A DNA stretch of 64,000 nucleotides from positions 30,837 to 94,836 of the forward strand of contig NZ_JACSPV010000004.1 of the NCBI RefSeq assembly GCF_014836955.1, read 5' to 3'. The notes under the pieces are model-generated. The model searched no databases. It was given only the letters and a program-made list of their open reading frames with translations, and was not told the DNA's origin. This DNA comes from Bacillus norwichensis (lineage in GTDB: Bacteria; Bacillota; Bacilli; Bacillales; Bacillaceae_C). Below, piece by piece: positions 36,362 through 45,855 of the stretch (positions within the stretch are counted from its first letter, which is position 1; the number at the start of each line of letters is the position of its first letter). The position numbers and the translations under genes are program-made.

Positions 36362-39300
36362 CTAAGATGCTTTTTTCGACTGTGTGCCCTGTTTTTGAGT
36401 AACAAGTTCTGTTACAGCTGAATGTATAATGCTACCTACCATTTGTATCCTCTCAGGGCTGACATTTTCAATCTTGTCATTCGGCGTGTGATACCAAGGC
36501 TCCAAGCCAGCTGTTCCAGGTACCATCCAAATAAATAACGCTGCATCGATGCCAGCTTCATGGAAAGGTACATGGTCTGATCTGCTGAATTGGTAAAGGT
36601 TCAGAACATTGTCATCTATATTCAGCCTTTCTGAAGCTGCTTTCACTGATTGCCACACAGTGTTTGACTTCCCATCAACTGTGTTGACATACAATTGGGA
36701 AGCAGGCTCATAATTTGTGCCAACCATATCCAAATTGAAATTGGCAATGCTTCTGGAAATTTCATCTTTAGACAACTGGCTAACGTAATATCGAGATCCA
36801 ACTAACCCAATCTCCTCTGCACCAAAGGTAACAAACCTGATTTCTTTATTATTGGGTATATTCTTCATTACGTTGGCCAATTCAAGAATGGTTGAAGTCC
36901 CCGATCCATTATCATTGGCTCCCGGCGAACCGGCTACACTGTCATGATGCGAGGTAATATATACGATTTCCGGATTTGGAATTCCCTTCGGTTTCTTTAC
37001 TGCTATAACGTTTTGCGACTTTTGATTAGTAAAAGTACGCACCATTAGATTGACCTTTAACTCACCAGTAGACGCTTTGGAAAGCAAGTTCTTTCCGTCT
37101 GCTTGTGTTATACCGACTACAGGAATGGTACTCTTATTATTTCCCAAGCTCGGATTGATAGGGGAGGCACTGTCCGTATTATCATAAATGATGACACCTG
37201 CGGCTCCCGCTTCCATTGCATTTTCAACTTTTTCCCAAAAGGAAAGTTCTCCTCTTTGAACAAGCGCAATCTTTCCTTCTGCATCTGAAAGCTCCTCTGG
37301 TTTACCCAATCCAGAATCTACTATATCTCCTGTAATTCCTTTTTCATCCGTTTGGGAAGATCCAGTTGAAATTGCTATGTTCAACTTTTTATTATTATCG
37401 GAAAGCACTTTTAATTCTCCGCCAAAGCGGTCTGGTATACTAAATTCTTGAGTAGAAACGTCATATCCCAGCTTTTTAAATTCATTTTGGATATAGTGAA
37501 CTGCTTGCCTTTCCTCATCCGTACCAGTGACCCTTGGTCCAATATCCACACTCAAATGCTGAAGATGTTTCATCGCTTTCTCTGAGCTGAATTGTGCATC
37601 CCATTTCTCAATCAGCTGATTTGAATAAGATTTGAGAATGCGGACCACTTTTCCGCTGGTCAGTTTTTCTTTCTCCTGCTGCTCAAGCAGTAAATTGAAG
37701 CTCTTCATATGCTTCGTTACTTTTTCTGCATCGTTTTGCTTCTCGTATAATGCAACTGCTGTCAAGTGGGTTTTCAATGCCCTGGCAGCCACTTCACTGG
37801 CGAATTCTCCTTCTTTCTCAAAGCGCTCAACGAGGGATTTCATACCATCAGCAGTGACGCCATCTGGCAAATAATCAATAACAAACTTTGCTTCGTTGTA
37901 GTTATTTTCTTTCCCGTCTGGATCATAGCCATTTTCGATATTCCCCGCTGCATCCACCGAGAACCATTTAATTGTTGTTGTTTCATCAAGCGTTATGGTT
38001 TCAGCCCCATCCCTCGTACCAGCAACTCCAATGACTTTGGATTTCAGTGTTGGTTTGGAGCCATCCAGCGTGTAATAAATGGTCGCAGGCTCAGTAGTCT
38101 CGAATTTGATTTCAACAGGTTCATTGTATGTCCCTGCTTCAACATTAAGTTTTGATTCTGGACTCACATCGTCATTGAAATTATTAAGTGCCACTTCGAA
38201 CATTCCAATTAACCCGTTGGCAAATTCCATTGCTTCAGCATGCCCTTCCTCAAATTCAGGTTGGAAGCCAACACTTACCCAGCGCTTTGTAGCGGCATCC
38301 CACAAAGGTGCCCCCACTTCAAAGTTCCAGGCATAAATGCCGTGTTCATACCAAAGTGTATCAGCGGAGTTACCACCTGCAGAATACAATACATCAGGTA
38401 TCGGTCCTGTCCTTCCAGGCATGATAACTGTTCCGCGATGTTCTTTGATCTTCTTCAAAATATGTTCAGATGCCTGCCAATAATAGGCTTCCTCCCCAGC
38501 AGTTGGACGTGGCAACGTCACACGATTTCCATCATAAGCTCCAGGTGACCACATGAAGTAACCGCCGTTTGAATGAATATTCATCGCAAACTTAATATTC
38601 GGGTTCTCTTCAGCCAGCCAATTTAAGTTCTGTGCTTCTGACTCAGAGAATGGCTCTGGACCAGCGTACGTACCTGAAAGACAGTCCTTTGATCCGCCTA
38701 TCCAGCCATCCCACACAGTCCCGATTTTATAGTTTCTATTCAAATCCACTCCCCACGAGTTGCGGTACCCAGGATCAGATGTTTCTGATCCACAATGATT
38801 GACTAAGTTCTTCCGCTGCATATTATAATCATAGAAGGAGAAATGTCCGCCGTCCGGATTAACACTCGGCACAATGAATATATCGAGATTATCTACAAGT
38901 TTCCTAGTATTTTCATCAGTATGATAGTTTCTTAGCAACCGCTCGGCAGTTTCTACTGAAACAAGAGGAGTCACCCATTCACGGGCATGCTCCTGCGAAT
39001 ACCCTAGCACCCCCGGTTTAGAGCCATCACGAACTTTACCAATCCGAATCGCTTTGACTGTCCACGGGTCTCTGGAAATCTCTTCAGGTGCATTCAGATT
39101 ATCGGAAAGAGAAATACCAGATTGAGGTTCAACAAGCCCTTTTCCATCCGAATTTCTATATTTTTCTGCACTTACCGAATCACCTACTGTCTTATTGATA
39201 GCCTCTATTACTTCAACAGATGTACTATTTGGCTTAGCTGCCCCATCCGTTCCCAGTATTACGGTAATCTGGTCACCATCTGCTTCCACCTTCAAGTTAG

Positions 39301-40234
39301 CATTTGCTTTTTCAGCTGATTTTACCTCAACCTTTATATCATTTCCTCCCTCATGCCCCCAAGCTTTTGAGGTAAGAACGAAAGCTGCATTTGCTGCACT
39401 TCCAATCGTTGCCTGTGCATGACGGCGGTATCCATTTGTTTTATGGGGCAACGAGACAACTTCAGCCAATTCTGGAAACTCTTTAGCCAACTGTTCAACC
39501 CGCTCCGTCACTTCCGTAGGGTTCATGTAGCGATCTACAAAATCGCTGAAATATTCATCATCAGAAGGGGTACCATCGCCAATCCATTCGGTTAGTTTAG
39601 TTTCTACCTTTCCTCCTTCTTTTGTAGTGATCGTCACATTTTCCGGAACTGCATCGATATCCGTTAAGATATAATGATAGAGGTATTCTCCAGCATCGAC
39701 TTTTCTAGTCATGGAGCCCGTTTCTTTTTCCCCTTTGCCATTTGTCCATTCAGCCGTCATCGCAGCGTCTTGACCAACACTTGATTTAACCTCCAGGTAT
39801 AAAAAGGTCCCTGACTGATTTTTAAAATAATCCGCCCGAAAAACTTTCAGCTTGTCTTCCTGCTGAATCCTCTGCAGTTTCCTTTCCTGTTTTCTTAATT
39901 TCTCGTTTGCCTCCTGAGCAGTCTGGATCGTCTTCACTTTCAATCCTTGCAGCTTTAACATTTTAATATCAGCTTCGCTTACAATTAACTGCACTTCAAT
40001 GTCACCGTTCCGGTCATTTAATCCTGCAATATCAATTCCTTTCATGACCAAATCATCTAAGACTTTCCGATCCGGCAGAATCGTTTCGACGAGTGACATC
40101 TCTCTCTCAAACTCGACTTTCTTTTCTGGTTCCTTGGACACCGCGGAAATTGGCTGAACTCCGAAAGAAATCATCGTCAAGGCCATAACACTGGATACAG
40201 CAAGCATTCGAGACGTGAATTTTTTTATCCTCAT
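36362..40234 (-). CDS. Secreted double exopeptidase, paralogue of 29526-33398
   Basis: Also 1290 residues with the same order: signal peptide, N-terminal domain, M14 (HAREW at His416/Glu419), chitobiase-like beta domain (IYYTLDGSKPTLKS), FIMAH, and PA-containing M28 (SHHDSV, GANDNG, FGAEEIG, FNLDMVG, YHTPND). Both active sites are intact. Sequence is closest in the M14 core and around metal ligands and differs most in the N-terminal domain and the insert before HAREW, as expected for an old duplication under selection. RBS is AAGGGGAGG before ATG 40234. One M14 gene separates it from its paralogue. Confidence 0.9.
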   Translation of the reverse strand: MRIKKFTSRMLAVSSVMALTMISFGVQPISAVSKEPEKKVEFEREMSLVETILPDRKVLDDLVMKGIDIAGLNDRNGDIEVQLIVSEADIKMLKLQGLKVKTIQTAQEANEKLRKQERKLQRIQQEDKLKVFRADYFKNQSGTFLYLEVKSSVGQDAAMTAEWTNGKGEKETGSMTRKVDAGEYLYHYILTDIDAVPENVTITTKEGGKVETKLTEWIGDGTPSDDEYFSDFVDRYMNPTEVTERVEQLAKEFPELAEVVSLPHKTNGYRRHAQATIGSAANAAFVLTSKAWGHEGGNDIKVEVKSAEKANANLKVEADGDQITVILGTDGAAKPNSTSVEVIEAINKTVGDSVSAEKYRNSDGKGLVEPQSGISLSDNLNAPEEISRDPWTVKAIRIGKVRDGSKPGVLGYSQEHAREWVTPLVSVETAERLLRNYHTDENTRKLVDNLDIFIVPSVNPDGGHFSFYDYNMQRKNLVNHCGSETSDPGYRNSWGVDLNRNYKIGTVWDGWIGGSKDCLSGTYAGPEPFSESEAQNLNWLAEENPNIKFAMNIHSNGGYFMWSPGAYDGNRVTLPRPTAGEEAYYWQASEHILKKIKEHRGTVIMPGRTGPIPDVLYSAGGNSADTLWYEHGIYAWNFEVGAPLWDAATKRWVSVGFQPEFEEGHAEAMEFANGLIGMFEVALNNFNDDVSPESKLNVEAGTYNEPVEIKFETTEPATIYYTLDGSKPTLKSKVIGVAGTRDGAETITLDETTTIKWFSVDAAGNIENGYDPDGKENNYNEAKFVIDYLPDGVTADGMKSLVERFEKEGEFASEVAARALKTHLTAVALYEKQNDAEKVTKHMKSFNLLLEQQEKEKLTSGKVVRILKSYSNQLIEKWDAQFSSEKAMKHLQHLSVDIGPRVTGTDEERQAVHYIQNEFKKLGYDVSTQEFSIPDRFGGELKVLSDNNKKLNIAISTGSSQTDEKGITGDIVDSGLGKPEELSDAEGKIALVQRGELSFWEKVENAMEAGAAGVIIYDNTDSASPINPSLGNNKSTIPVVGITQADGKNLLSKASTGELKVNLMVRTFTNQKSQNVIAVKKPKGIPNPEIVYITSHHDSVAGSPGANDNGSGTSTILELANVMKNIPNNKEIRFVTFGAEEIGLVGSRYYVSQLSKDEISRSIANFNLDMVGTNYEPASQLYVNTVDGKSNTVWQSVKAASERLNIDDNVLNLYQFSRSDHVPFHEAGIDAALFIWMVPGTAGLEPWYHTPNDKIENVSPERIQMVGSIIHSAVTELVTQKQGTQSKKAS

Positions 40235-40270
40235 TTAAACCTCCCCTTAGAATTTGTCTAACTAGAGGAG

Positions 40271-40276
40271 ATTATA
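40271..40276 (-). promoter_or_regulatory. -10 element upstream of the second double exopeptidase gene
   Basis: TGATATAATC on the minus strand about 37 bases before the ATG, the same extended -10 as its paralogue. The rest of 40277-40466 is AT-rich with nothing else visible. Confidence 0.45.
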
Positions 40277-40466
40277 TCATTAAATTCAGAAAAATTTATC
40301 TATTCCGATAAAAAACAGTGCCTAAGAAATGTATTCATAGAAAATTCCGACTTATTCACAAGGAAAAAAGAATGATAGTCCCTTCTTTGGATAGGTGAAA
40401 AAACACAAGAAAAAAATATCGGCTGTAGGTAAAACGTCTAGTCTATTTTTTGAAATCAGTGCTAAT

Positions 40467-40624
40467 TAAATATACTTGGCGTATTTGCGCACCGATTTTA
40501 TCGAGCTCTGCTCGATAAATTCCCTCTGAAAATCTATGGCATCCGGCGGATGCTTAACTTTATTCAGTCGGGATGTGCCTCCCAATGGAATACTAATAGG
40601 TAGACTTCTGATGACTGAAGTTAA
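40467..40624 (+). repeat. Family-1 interspersed repeat, copy F
   Basis: CTTGGCGTATTTGCGCACCGATTTTATCGAGC / GCTCGATAAAT (perfect first hairpin), GGCATCCGGCGGATGCTTAACTTTATTCAG, a shortened centre, and end GACTTCTGATGACTGAAGTTAAA. It sits between two minus-strand genes. Confidence 0.85.
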
Positions 40625-40639
40625 ATCAAATTTCGCATA

Positions 40640-40672
40640 AAAACCCCTTGCACGAAAGGATGCAAGGGGAAA
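40640..40672 (-). terminator. Rho-independent terminator after the M28 gene
   Basis: On the minus strand CCCCTTGCA and its complement TGCAAGGGG form a 9-bp perfect stem with 8-base loop, followed by TTTTTATG. It lies 5 bases after the stop at 40677. Confidence 0.85.
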
Positions 40673-40676
40673 ATAA

Positions 40677-41897
40677 TCATTTGTCCCACTTTTGCTCTAA
40701 GGCCATTGAATCAGCTTTTAGAATGTGATACATCTTATCAGATATCTGCCCATCCTTTTTTTGATGTTCAAGCAATTGGACAAATCCGTTCATATGCTTC
40801 GCCGCTTTATCCATTGAGCCTTTATCTTCATAATGTTTGACTGCCGTCAAGTGGATAGTTAAGACTCGAGCAGTCACGTCATTTGTAATTCCGCCCTCAT
40901 CTCGGGCATACTCAATGAGCCTATTCAGATGCTCTAAACTTGATGGCTCTGCCGCACCCAACTGAAGAACTAGCTTGGTTAAAATTTGCGAGTATGAATT
41001 CAGTCTTTCCATACGCTCCGGAAATTCAGAAAGAATAAACTGCATATTATCCTTAGATGGATCGTGCCAAACCCCGCCATGCTTTTCTGTTTGTGTATAT
41101 CCATCCAAATCTCCGATTTCCCAATTGGTAGACTCGAGATACCCATATGGAATACCTTTTTGATGGAATGGTGCGTGATCACTCCAATCTCCAGTTGTCC
41201 CTTTTGGATAGTCTGGATTCAATCCGGGATTTGTTTGAAGGCCGATCCCGATTTCTTTCCCAATATCCAAAGCCAATTCTCTTACAAAGCCTTTTTTACC
41301 CAATCCTCCATAAACGTACATATTGTCTCCGACTATCAGACTGTCCAGATTGATCATAGCTTTCGCGTTGGCAATATCTGTGGCATTCATATTAGCCGCA
41401 TATGCATTCGAACCTCTGAGGCCTGATTCTTCTGCACCAAAAGCGATAAAACGGATCGTATACGGTATTTGCAAATCCTTGACCCTTTCGGCTGTCTCCA
41501 GCATAACACCAACACCTGATCCATTATCCTCAACACCTTCCACACCACGTACCGAGTCATAGTGAGCGCCAATAATGATTTCCTCTTTTAAACTGCCTCG
41601 TTTGGTCGCGATGACATTGGCAGATTCTACAGCTGTTCCTCTGTTAGTATAGGAAAATGCTTGGATTTCGGTATCGTAACCAAGATCCTCAAAGGCTTGA
41701 AATAGATAATCCCGTGCCTGTTCCTCACCTTTTGTTCCAGCAACCCGCTCACCAATATTTTGTGACAAATACGATAAGTGTTGTAAAGCAATGCTGCCGT
41801 ACTCTTTATCTACTATGGCCTGCGCTGAAGAAGCTTTGAAGACAACCCCAAAGGTCATGATGAAAACAATAATCCAGTACCGTTTGATTCCCTTCAT
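40677..41897 (-). CDS. Secreted M28 aminopeptidase with C-terminal FIMAH domain
   Basis: 406 residues: signal peptide (IIVFIMTFGVVFKASSAQA), a compact M28 domain without PA insert (IGAHYDSVRGVEGVEDNGSG, FGAEESGLRGSNAY, MINLDSL, WSDHAPFHQKGIPYG, GVWHDPSKDNM), then a FIMAH-type domain (about 321-404, ending ADSMALEQKWDK). The His/Asp/Glu/Asp/His metal set is complete. Domain order is the reverse of the 26069-27694 enzyme. It likely removes N-terminal residues from peptides outside the cell. Confidence 0.87.
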   Translation of the reverse strand: MKGIKRYWIIVFIMTFGVVFKASSAQAIVDKEYGSIALQHLSYLSQNIGERVAGTKGEEQARDYLFQAFEDLGYDTEIQAFSYTNRGTAVESANVIATKRGSLKEEIIIGAHYDSVRGVEGVEDNGSGVGVMLETAERVKDLQIPYTIRFIAFGAEESGLRGSNAYAANMNATDIANAKAMINLDSLIVGDNMYVYGGLGKKGFVRELALDIGKEIGIGLQTNPGLNPDYPKGTTGDWSDHAPFHQKGIPYGYLESTNWEIGDLDGYTQTEKHGGVWHDPSKDNMQFILSEFPERMERLNSYSQILTKLVLQLGAAEPSSLEHLNRLIEYARDEGGITNDVTARVLTIHLTAVKHYEDKGSMDKAAKHMNGFVQLLEHQKKDGQISDKMYHILKADSMALEQKWDK

Positions 41898-42161
41898 ACA
41901 TGCCCACCCCCACTTAAATTAATAAATTTTATTTTCCTCACAATGTCTGTAGTACAAGCTTTTGCTTGGCCTTCCCTGTCTGTAGAGTTCATGCAACCAA
42001 CTAGTGTCTTGATAGCATTATGTTCAGTTTCGTATTGACAGAAATGGTAATGCTTGCACATCTATTCTAGGTCATGAGAAGTAGTAAATTTTCATCAAAA
42101 ATAAAGTACCGTTTAAACCCTGTTATTACACTTTCAAGCTATCATTAATATTCAATGAGAT

Positions 42162-44678
42162 TTATTCCCATTTCTTGATTAGTGCATTCGTATCAGACTT
42201 TAATAAATGGTACACTTTTTCAGAAACCAACCCATTGTTTTTCTGATGCTCAAGCAGCTGGTCAAAACCTTCCATATGCTTGACAACCTTATCAGCCTGC
42301 CTCTTTTCCTCATACAAGTTGACTGCCGTCAAATGGGTGGTCAAGGCACGTGCATCCTCGTCGTTTTTAAATGCTCCTTCTTTCGCATAACGTTCCACAC
42401 GGGCCTTTGTCCCTGCGGCGGTTGTTAAAATCGTTTCTTCTCCCGGATAAATCGCGTTTGTTAGAAGCCTGTAGAGATATTCAGGATGCGCACGGAATCC
42501 AACTTCCATCCCAAATAATGTAACTCCAGGATCAGCCCCTTTGATGATGACCGGCTGTCCCTGTGCAGGCTGAGGATTCTTCCAGAATCCGGCTTTGAAG
42601 AATTTTCCTTCTCCAAATGAAGCTGCTACTCTATCATTCTCAACACTCGTATACCAGACTGGATTATAAACGAACCCAATATCCTGTTCCTTATAACTAG
42701 CAGTGATGGATGTATCCCCATAGAGTACATCGACGATCCCGTTGCTGTTCGTTCCACCGCTGTTTACCGTCGCTTCAGTCAATTCAAGCTGTACAGCAGC
42801 CTTTGATGCGTTGGCACCGATGGCGATATATTTTCCTCCATTAGAAACAAACTCATGTATCGTTTTTTTATAGGCGTCATTTTTGACAATGCCCGAACCG
42901 TTGGCCACAAGAACATCAAACCCTGCCAATCCGTTAGCCTCAATATCCTGATCTCTGAGCTCAGTCACATCAAAGCCAAGCTGTTTAAGTGCTGTTCTAA
43001 CTCCGTGTTGACCGCCATCATTTAAAATGGCGACATTGACTCTTTCTAACTTCTTAGCCTTTGCTGACACCGGCTTGCTCATTAATGCCAGACCTGATTC
43101 TTTCACCGCATTGGATAAGGAGGCGCTTCCCTGCTCGACATAAAAATGGCCATTTTCCCCCTTTAAAACAGGGATATTGCTTTGAATCAGCCTGTTGACA
43201 AGGGCTATCGCTCCGACAGAGCTGTTTGTAATTTCGTAAGGGCCTGCGCCGATTAACTTGCCTTCTTCAACCGCCTTATTCACTTCTTCCATTGGAACGT
43301 CAATATCAGAATCGGTAGGAATCGCTTCAAATCCCCATAACTCTGGCAGGTTCCACGCAGAAATGTCATACATAGCTCCTACACGATCACTGATATCTTC
43401 GCCGTCCCAAAGCAGTGCATTTACTAATCCAGCTTTTGCCTGGTTAAGATTTATAATGTATGTTCCCTTATCATATTTATTGCCATCAATCAAAGCAGTA
43501 CCTTCTGCTTGGTGAATCTTTACACCGTATTTCAGAAGATGATTCACTGTTTTCACTGTTGCAGAAGGATCTGTATCATCAACTGGCAATACATACGACC
43601 TAGGGAAAAATCCTGGTGCATGATCCGGATGATCAAATTCAACACCGCGCCTGAACACCTCTATCTGATCCTCCAGCATTCCCACTTTATTTTTTACAGC
43701 ATACTTCAAAGCTCCCATTACAGCCTGATAATGCCATTCCACTCCGTCTTGTGTCTTGTTTGGTGTTTCAAGTGTGGAAACATAGGCACCGTGATACATT
43801 CCATGTCCTGGAGCAAAGATTGGCGGATAGTCATCCCACCCGTCCTCCGCATCACGATAAGGAATATGGGTCCCCTCCATATTTTTATATAAGTCAGTTT
43901 CAAATTTATCCTTATTTGCCACCAGTTCCGCTTCCATTGCTTCTGCCTGCGGCATAGCCCACTTCAAATACAAATCATGTTCAGTATTTGGGTTATGCGG
44001 GCTTGTCGTAGGCTCAATCAGCCCCGGGGTCCGATTAGATCGCACAACAAATCCGTGTAAGTCCAAAAAGACCATGGGAACCCATTCTTTCATTAGTTCT
44101 ACCGTAGCGTGGGTTTCCGGCTGTGAAAGCGTCACAAAATCACGATTGACATCAAATCCGTTACCATTTGCTCGTGTTCCAAGAATACGCCCGTCAGGAT
44201 TTTGGACAACATTGAAAATAAGTATGTTATTTTCCAAGATACTCATTGTCTCATCATCATCTTCGTATCCGAAACGATCAATTAACTTTAGGATTGCATC
44301 AACACCCGGCTCTTCATTACCATGAATAGACCCATTAATTAAAATTGGAACTTTAACATCAGGATTCTCAGCGACAAATTCTTTTGCTTTGGCTGGGTCA
44401 GTCACCATTAATTCCCTCAATTTTTTTGATTGATTAATGTCTTCGGCTGATTCAGCAATTACTATGCTGTAAAGATCATGTCCCATCGAAGATTGACCAA
44501 TGACATCCAACGTTACACGTTCACTTTCTTTTACATGCCTTTCAAGAATGGGCAATATTTCCTCATACGGAACTGGCGTATAAGCAACAGCATTAGCCTT
44601 TGCTTCTTGCGAGACTGGTGCGAGAAAAGAAAAAACCATCATGAATACAATCAATGGAGCAAATAAATGCTTTTTCAT
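42162..44678 (-). CDS. Secreted M14 carboxypeptidase, large form, with glutamine-amidotransferase-like and FIMAH domains
   Basis: 838 residues. Signal peptide; M14 domain (about 35-340) with SIHGNEEPG (His/Glu), VQNPDGR, FDVNRDF, LDLHGF (second His) and STLETPNK (candidate catalytic Glu); a middle section with VNVAILNDGGQHGVRTALKQLGFDVTELRD and GGKYIAIGANASKA that resembles a class-I amidotransferase fold, seen in similar M14 proteins; and a C-terminal FIMAH domain (about 757-838). It is first in the minus-strand peptidase series. The glutamine-amidotransferase-like part lacks an obvious catalytic Cys and is probably structural. Confidence 0.85.
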   Translation of the reverse strand: MKKHLFAPLIVFMMVFSFLAPVSQEAKANAVAYTPVPYEEILPILERHVKESERVTLDVIGQSSMGHDLYSIVIAESAEDINQSKKLRELMVTDPAKAKEFVAENPDVKVPILINGSIHGNEEPGVDAILKLIDRFGYEDDDETMSILENNILIFNVVQNPDGRILGTRANGNGFDVNRDFVTLSQPETHATVELMKEWVPMVFLDLHGFVVRSNRTPGLIEPTTSPHNPNTEHDLYLKWAMPQAEAMEAELVANKDKFETDLYKNMEGTHIPYRDAEDGWDDYPPIFAPGHGMYHGAYVSTLETPNKTQDGVEWHYQAVMGALKYAVKNKVGMLEDQIEVFRRGVEFDHPDHAPGFFPRSYVLPVDDTDPSATVKTVNHLLKYGVKIHQAEGTALIDGNKYDKGTYIINLNQAKAGLVNALLWDGEDISDRVGAMYDISAWNLPELWGFEAIPTDSDIDVPMEEVNKAVEEGKLIGAGPYEITNSSVGAIALVNRLIQSNIPVLKGENGHFYVEQGSASLSNAVKESGLALMSKPVSAKAKKLERVNVAILNDGGQHGVRTALKQLGFDVTELRDQDIEANGLAGFDVLVANGSGIVKNDAYKKTIHEFVSNGGKYIAIGANASKAAVQLELTEATVNSGGTNSNGIVDVLYGDTSITASYKEQDIGFVYNPVWYTSVENDRVAASFGEGKFFKAGFWKNPQPAQGQPVIIKGADPGVTLFGMEVGFRAHPEYLYRLLTNAIYPGEETILTTAAGTKARVERYAKEGAFKNDEDARALTTHLTAVNLYEEKRQADKVVKHMEGFDQLLEHQKNNGLVSEKVYHLLKSDTNALIKKWE

Positions 44679-45147
44679 AAGCTTTCCCTACCCTTCCTTA
44701 TAACTGAATATTCCGACTTAAATAATCCTGTTTACCCCACTAACCGAGCCCTATTTAGCCAAATTGAATCCCCCCTTTTTTTGACAGAACATCTAACACG
44801 TAAAAAGTCTTGTAAACTATAAAATTACTCAAATAGCTAGCTCTCAGCATCTATCGACTAATTTTATCTTCTGGTTTCATATTCTTTTTGCATTAATTGA
44901 CATTATAACAGTATTTTTAGAATATTTTCTCTATTTATTTTATTTAAAGAAAAAAATCATCCTAAAGCATCAAACTTTTGGAAATTACAACTCTTCTCTA
45001 GGTAGTTTCCCCTTAATTTTTGTAGGAATAAAAAGGTAAAATTGCCTATAAAGAATATCCGAAGTAAGAGCAAATCGGGAAACATTTAGAAAATGTCATC
45101 AATAACTGTAGGATTGTTATCGAATTTGTAGAATATAATATAGTTTA
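44679..45147. other. AT-rich gap upstream of the large M14 gene
   Basis: No open frame, hairpin or recognised RNA is visible in this stretch. It should contain the promoter of the large M14 gene; no convincing -35/-10 pair was picked out. Confidence 0.5.
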
Positions 45148-45225
45148 GGCCGATAAAATCTGAGGCACCCTTCGGAGGCTCTAACTTTATTTAGCCGGGG
45201 TTTAAAACTCATTGAATGATGTAAA
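45148..45225 (+). repeat. Family-1 interspersed repeat, copy G (fragment)
   Basis: Only the middle of the element: GGCCGATAAAATCTGAGGCACCCTTCGGAGG, CTCTAACTTTATTTAGCC, and CTCATTGAATGATGTAAA. Both ends are lost. It is at the divergent boundary between the M14 gene (minus) and the DCC gene (plus). Confidence 0.65.
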
Positions 45226-45393
45226 CGGAACGATCAAAACGAAGACTGCATAAATCAAAATCTTGTGGATCTGCTTCGTGCTGCAAATGTTTGAACCGAA
45301 TAATCACACATAAAACCATTTTCATGAAAAACGTTATGTTTCACAAGTGAACAAGGTTAAAATAAGGAGAGACTACGATTAGGAGGAATCTAT

Positions 45394-45786
45394 GTGAATC
45401 CCATCGTATTATTTGACGGCGTTTGTAATTTCTGTGATGCAAGCGTGCAGTTTATCATAAAAAATGATCCTAAAGGAAAATTCCGCTTTGCTCCACTACA
45501 AAGCGATATTGGACAAAAGCTGCTGAAGCAATACCATTTTTCAGCCGATGTAGACAGTATCGTTTTGATCGAAGAAGATAAGACCTATTGCAAATCAGAT
45601 GCGGCTCTAAGAATCTGCCGACATTTGAAAGGGCTTTGGAAGTTGGCTTATATACTAATCATCCTTCCGGGTTCAGCACGGAATTTTATTTATGATGTTT
45701 TAGCCAGAAATCGCTACAACTGGTTCGGAAAAAAAGACACCTGTATCCTTCCATCTCCAGAAGTGCGCAGAAGGTTCTTATCTTAA
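45394..45786 (+). CDS. DCC-family thiol-disulfide oxidoreductase-like protein
   Basis: 130-residue DCC (DUF393) protein with the signature FDGVCNFCDASVQFIIKND at the N-terminus (Asp-x-x-Cys-x-x-Cys) and ALRICRHLKGLWKLAYILIILP, YDVLARNRYNWFGKKDTC near the end. The family is thought to be a thioredoxin-like disulfide oxidoreductase, mostly untested. Start is the GTG at 45394, seven bases after AGGAGG. It is a single gene. Confidence 0.88.
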   Translation: MNPIVLFDGVCNFCDASVQFIIKNDPKGKFRFAPLQSDIGQKLLKQYHFSADVDSIVLIEEDKTYCKSDAALRICRHLKGLWKLAYILIILPGSARNFIYDVLARNRYNWFGKKDTCILPSPEVRRRFLS

Positions 45787-45855
45787 TTAGTAAAAGAGAG
45801 AAGGCTCCTTTTGACCTGAACCAGAGCATACCCCCTCAAACTCAGTATAGGTACC

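Noticed and set aside
44679..45147. Gene-sized gap searched for an RNA gene
   Set aside because: AT-rich with no stable hairpin, tRNA-like cloverleaf or conserved motif found by eye.
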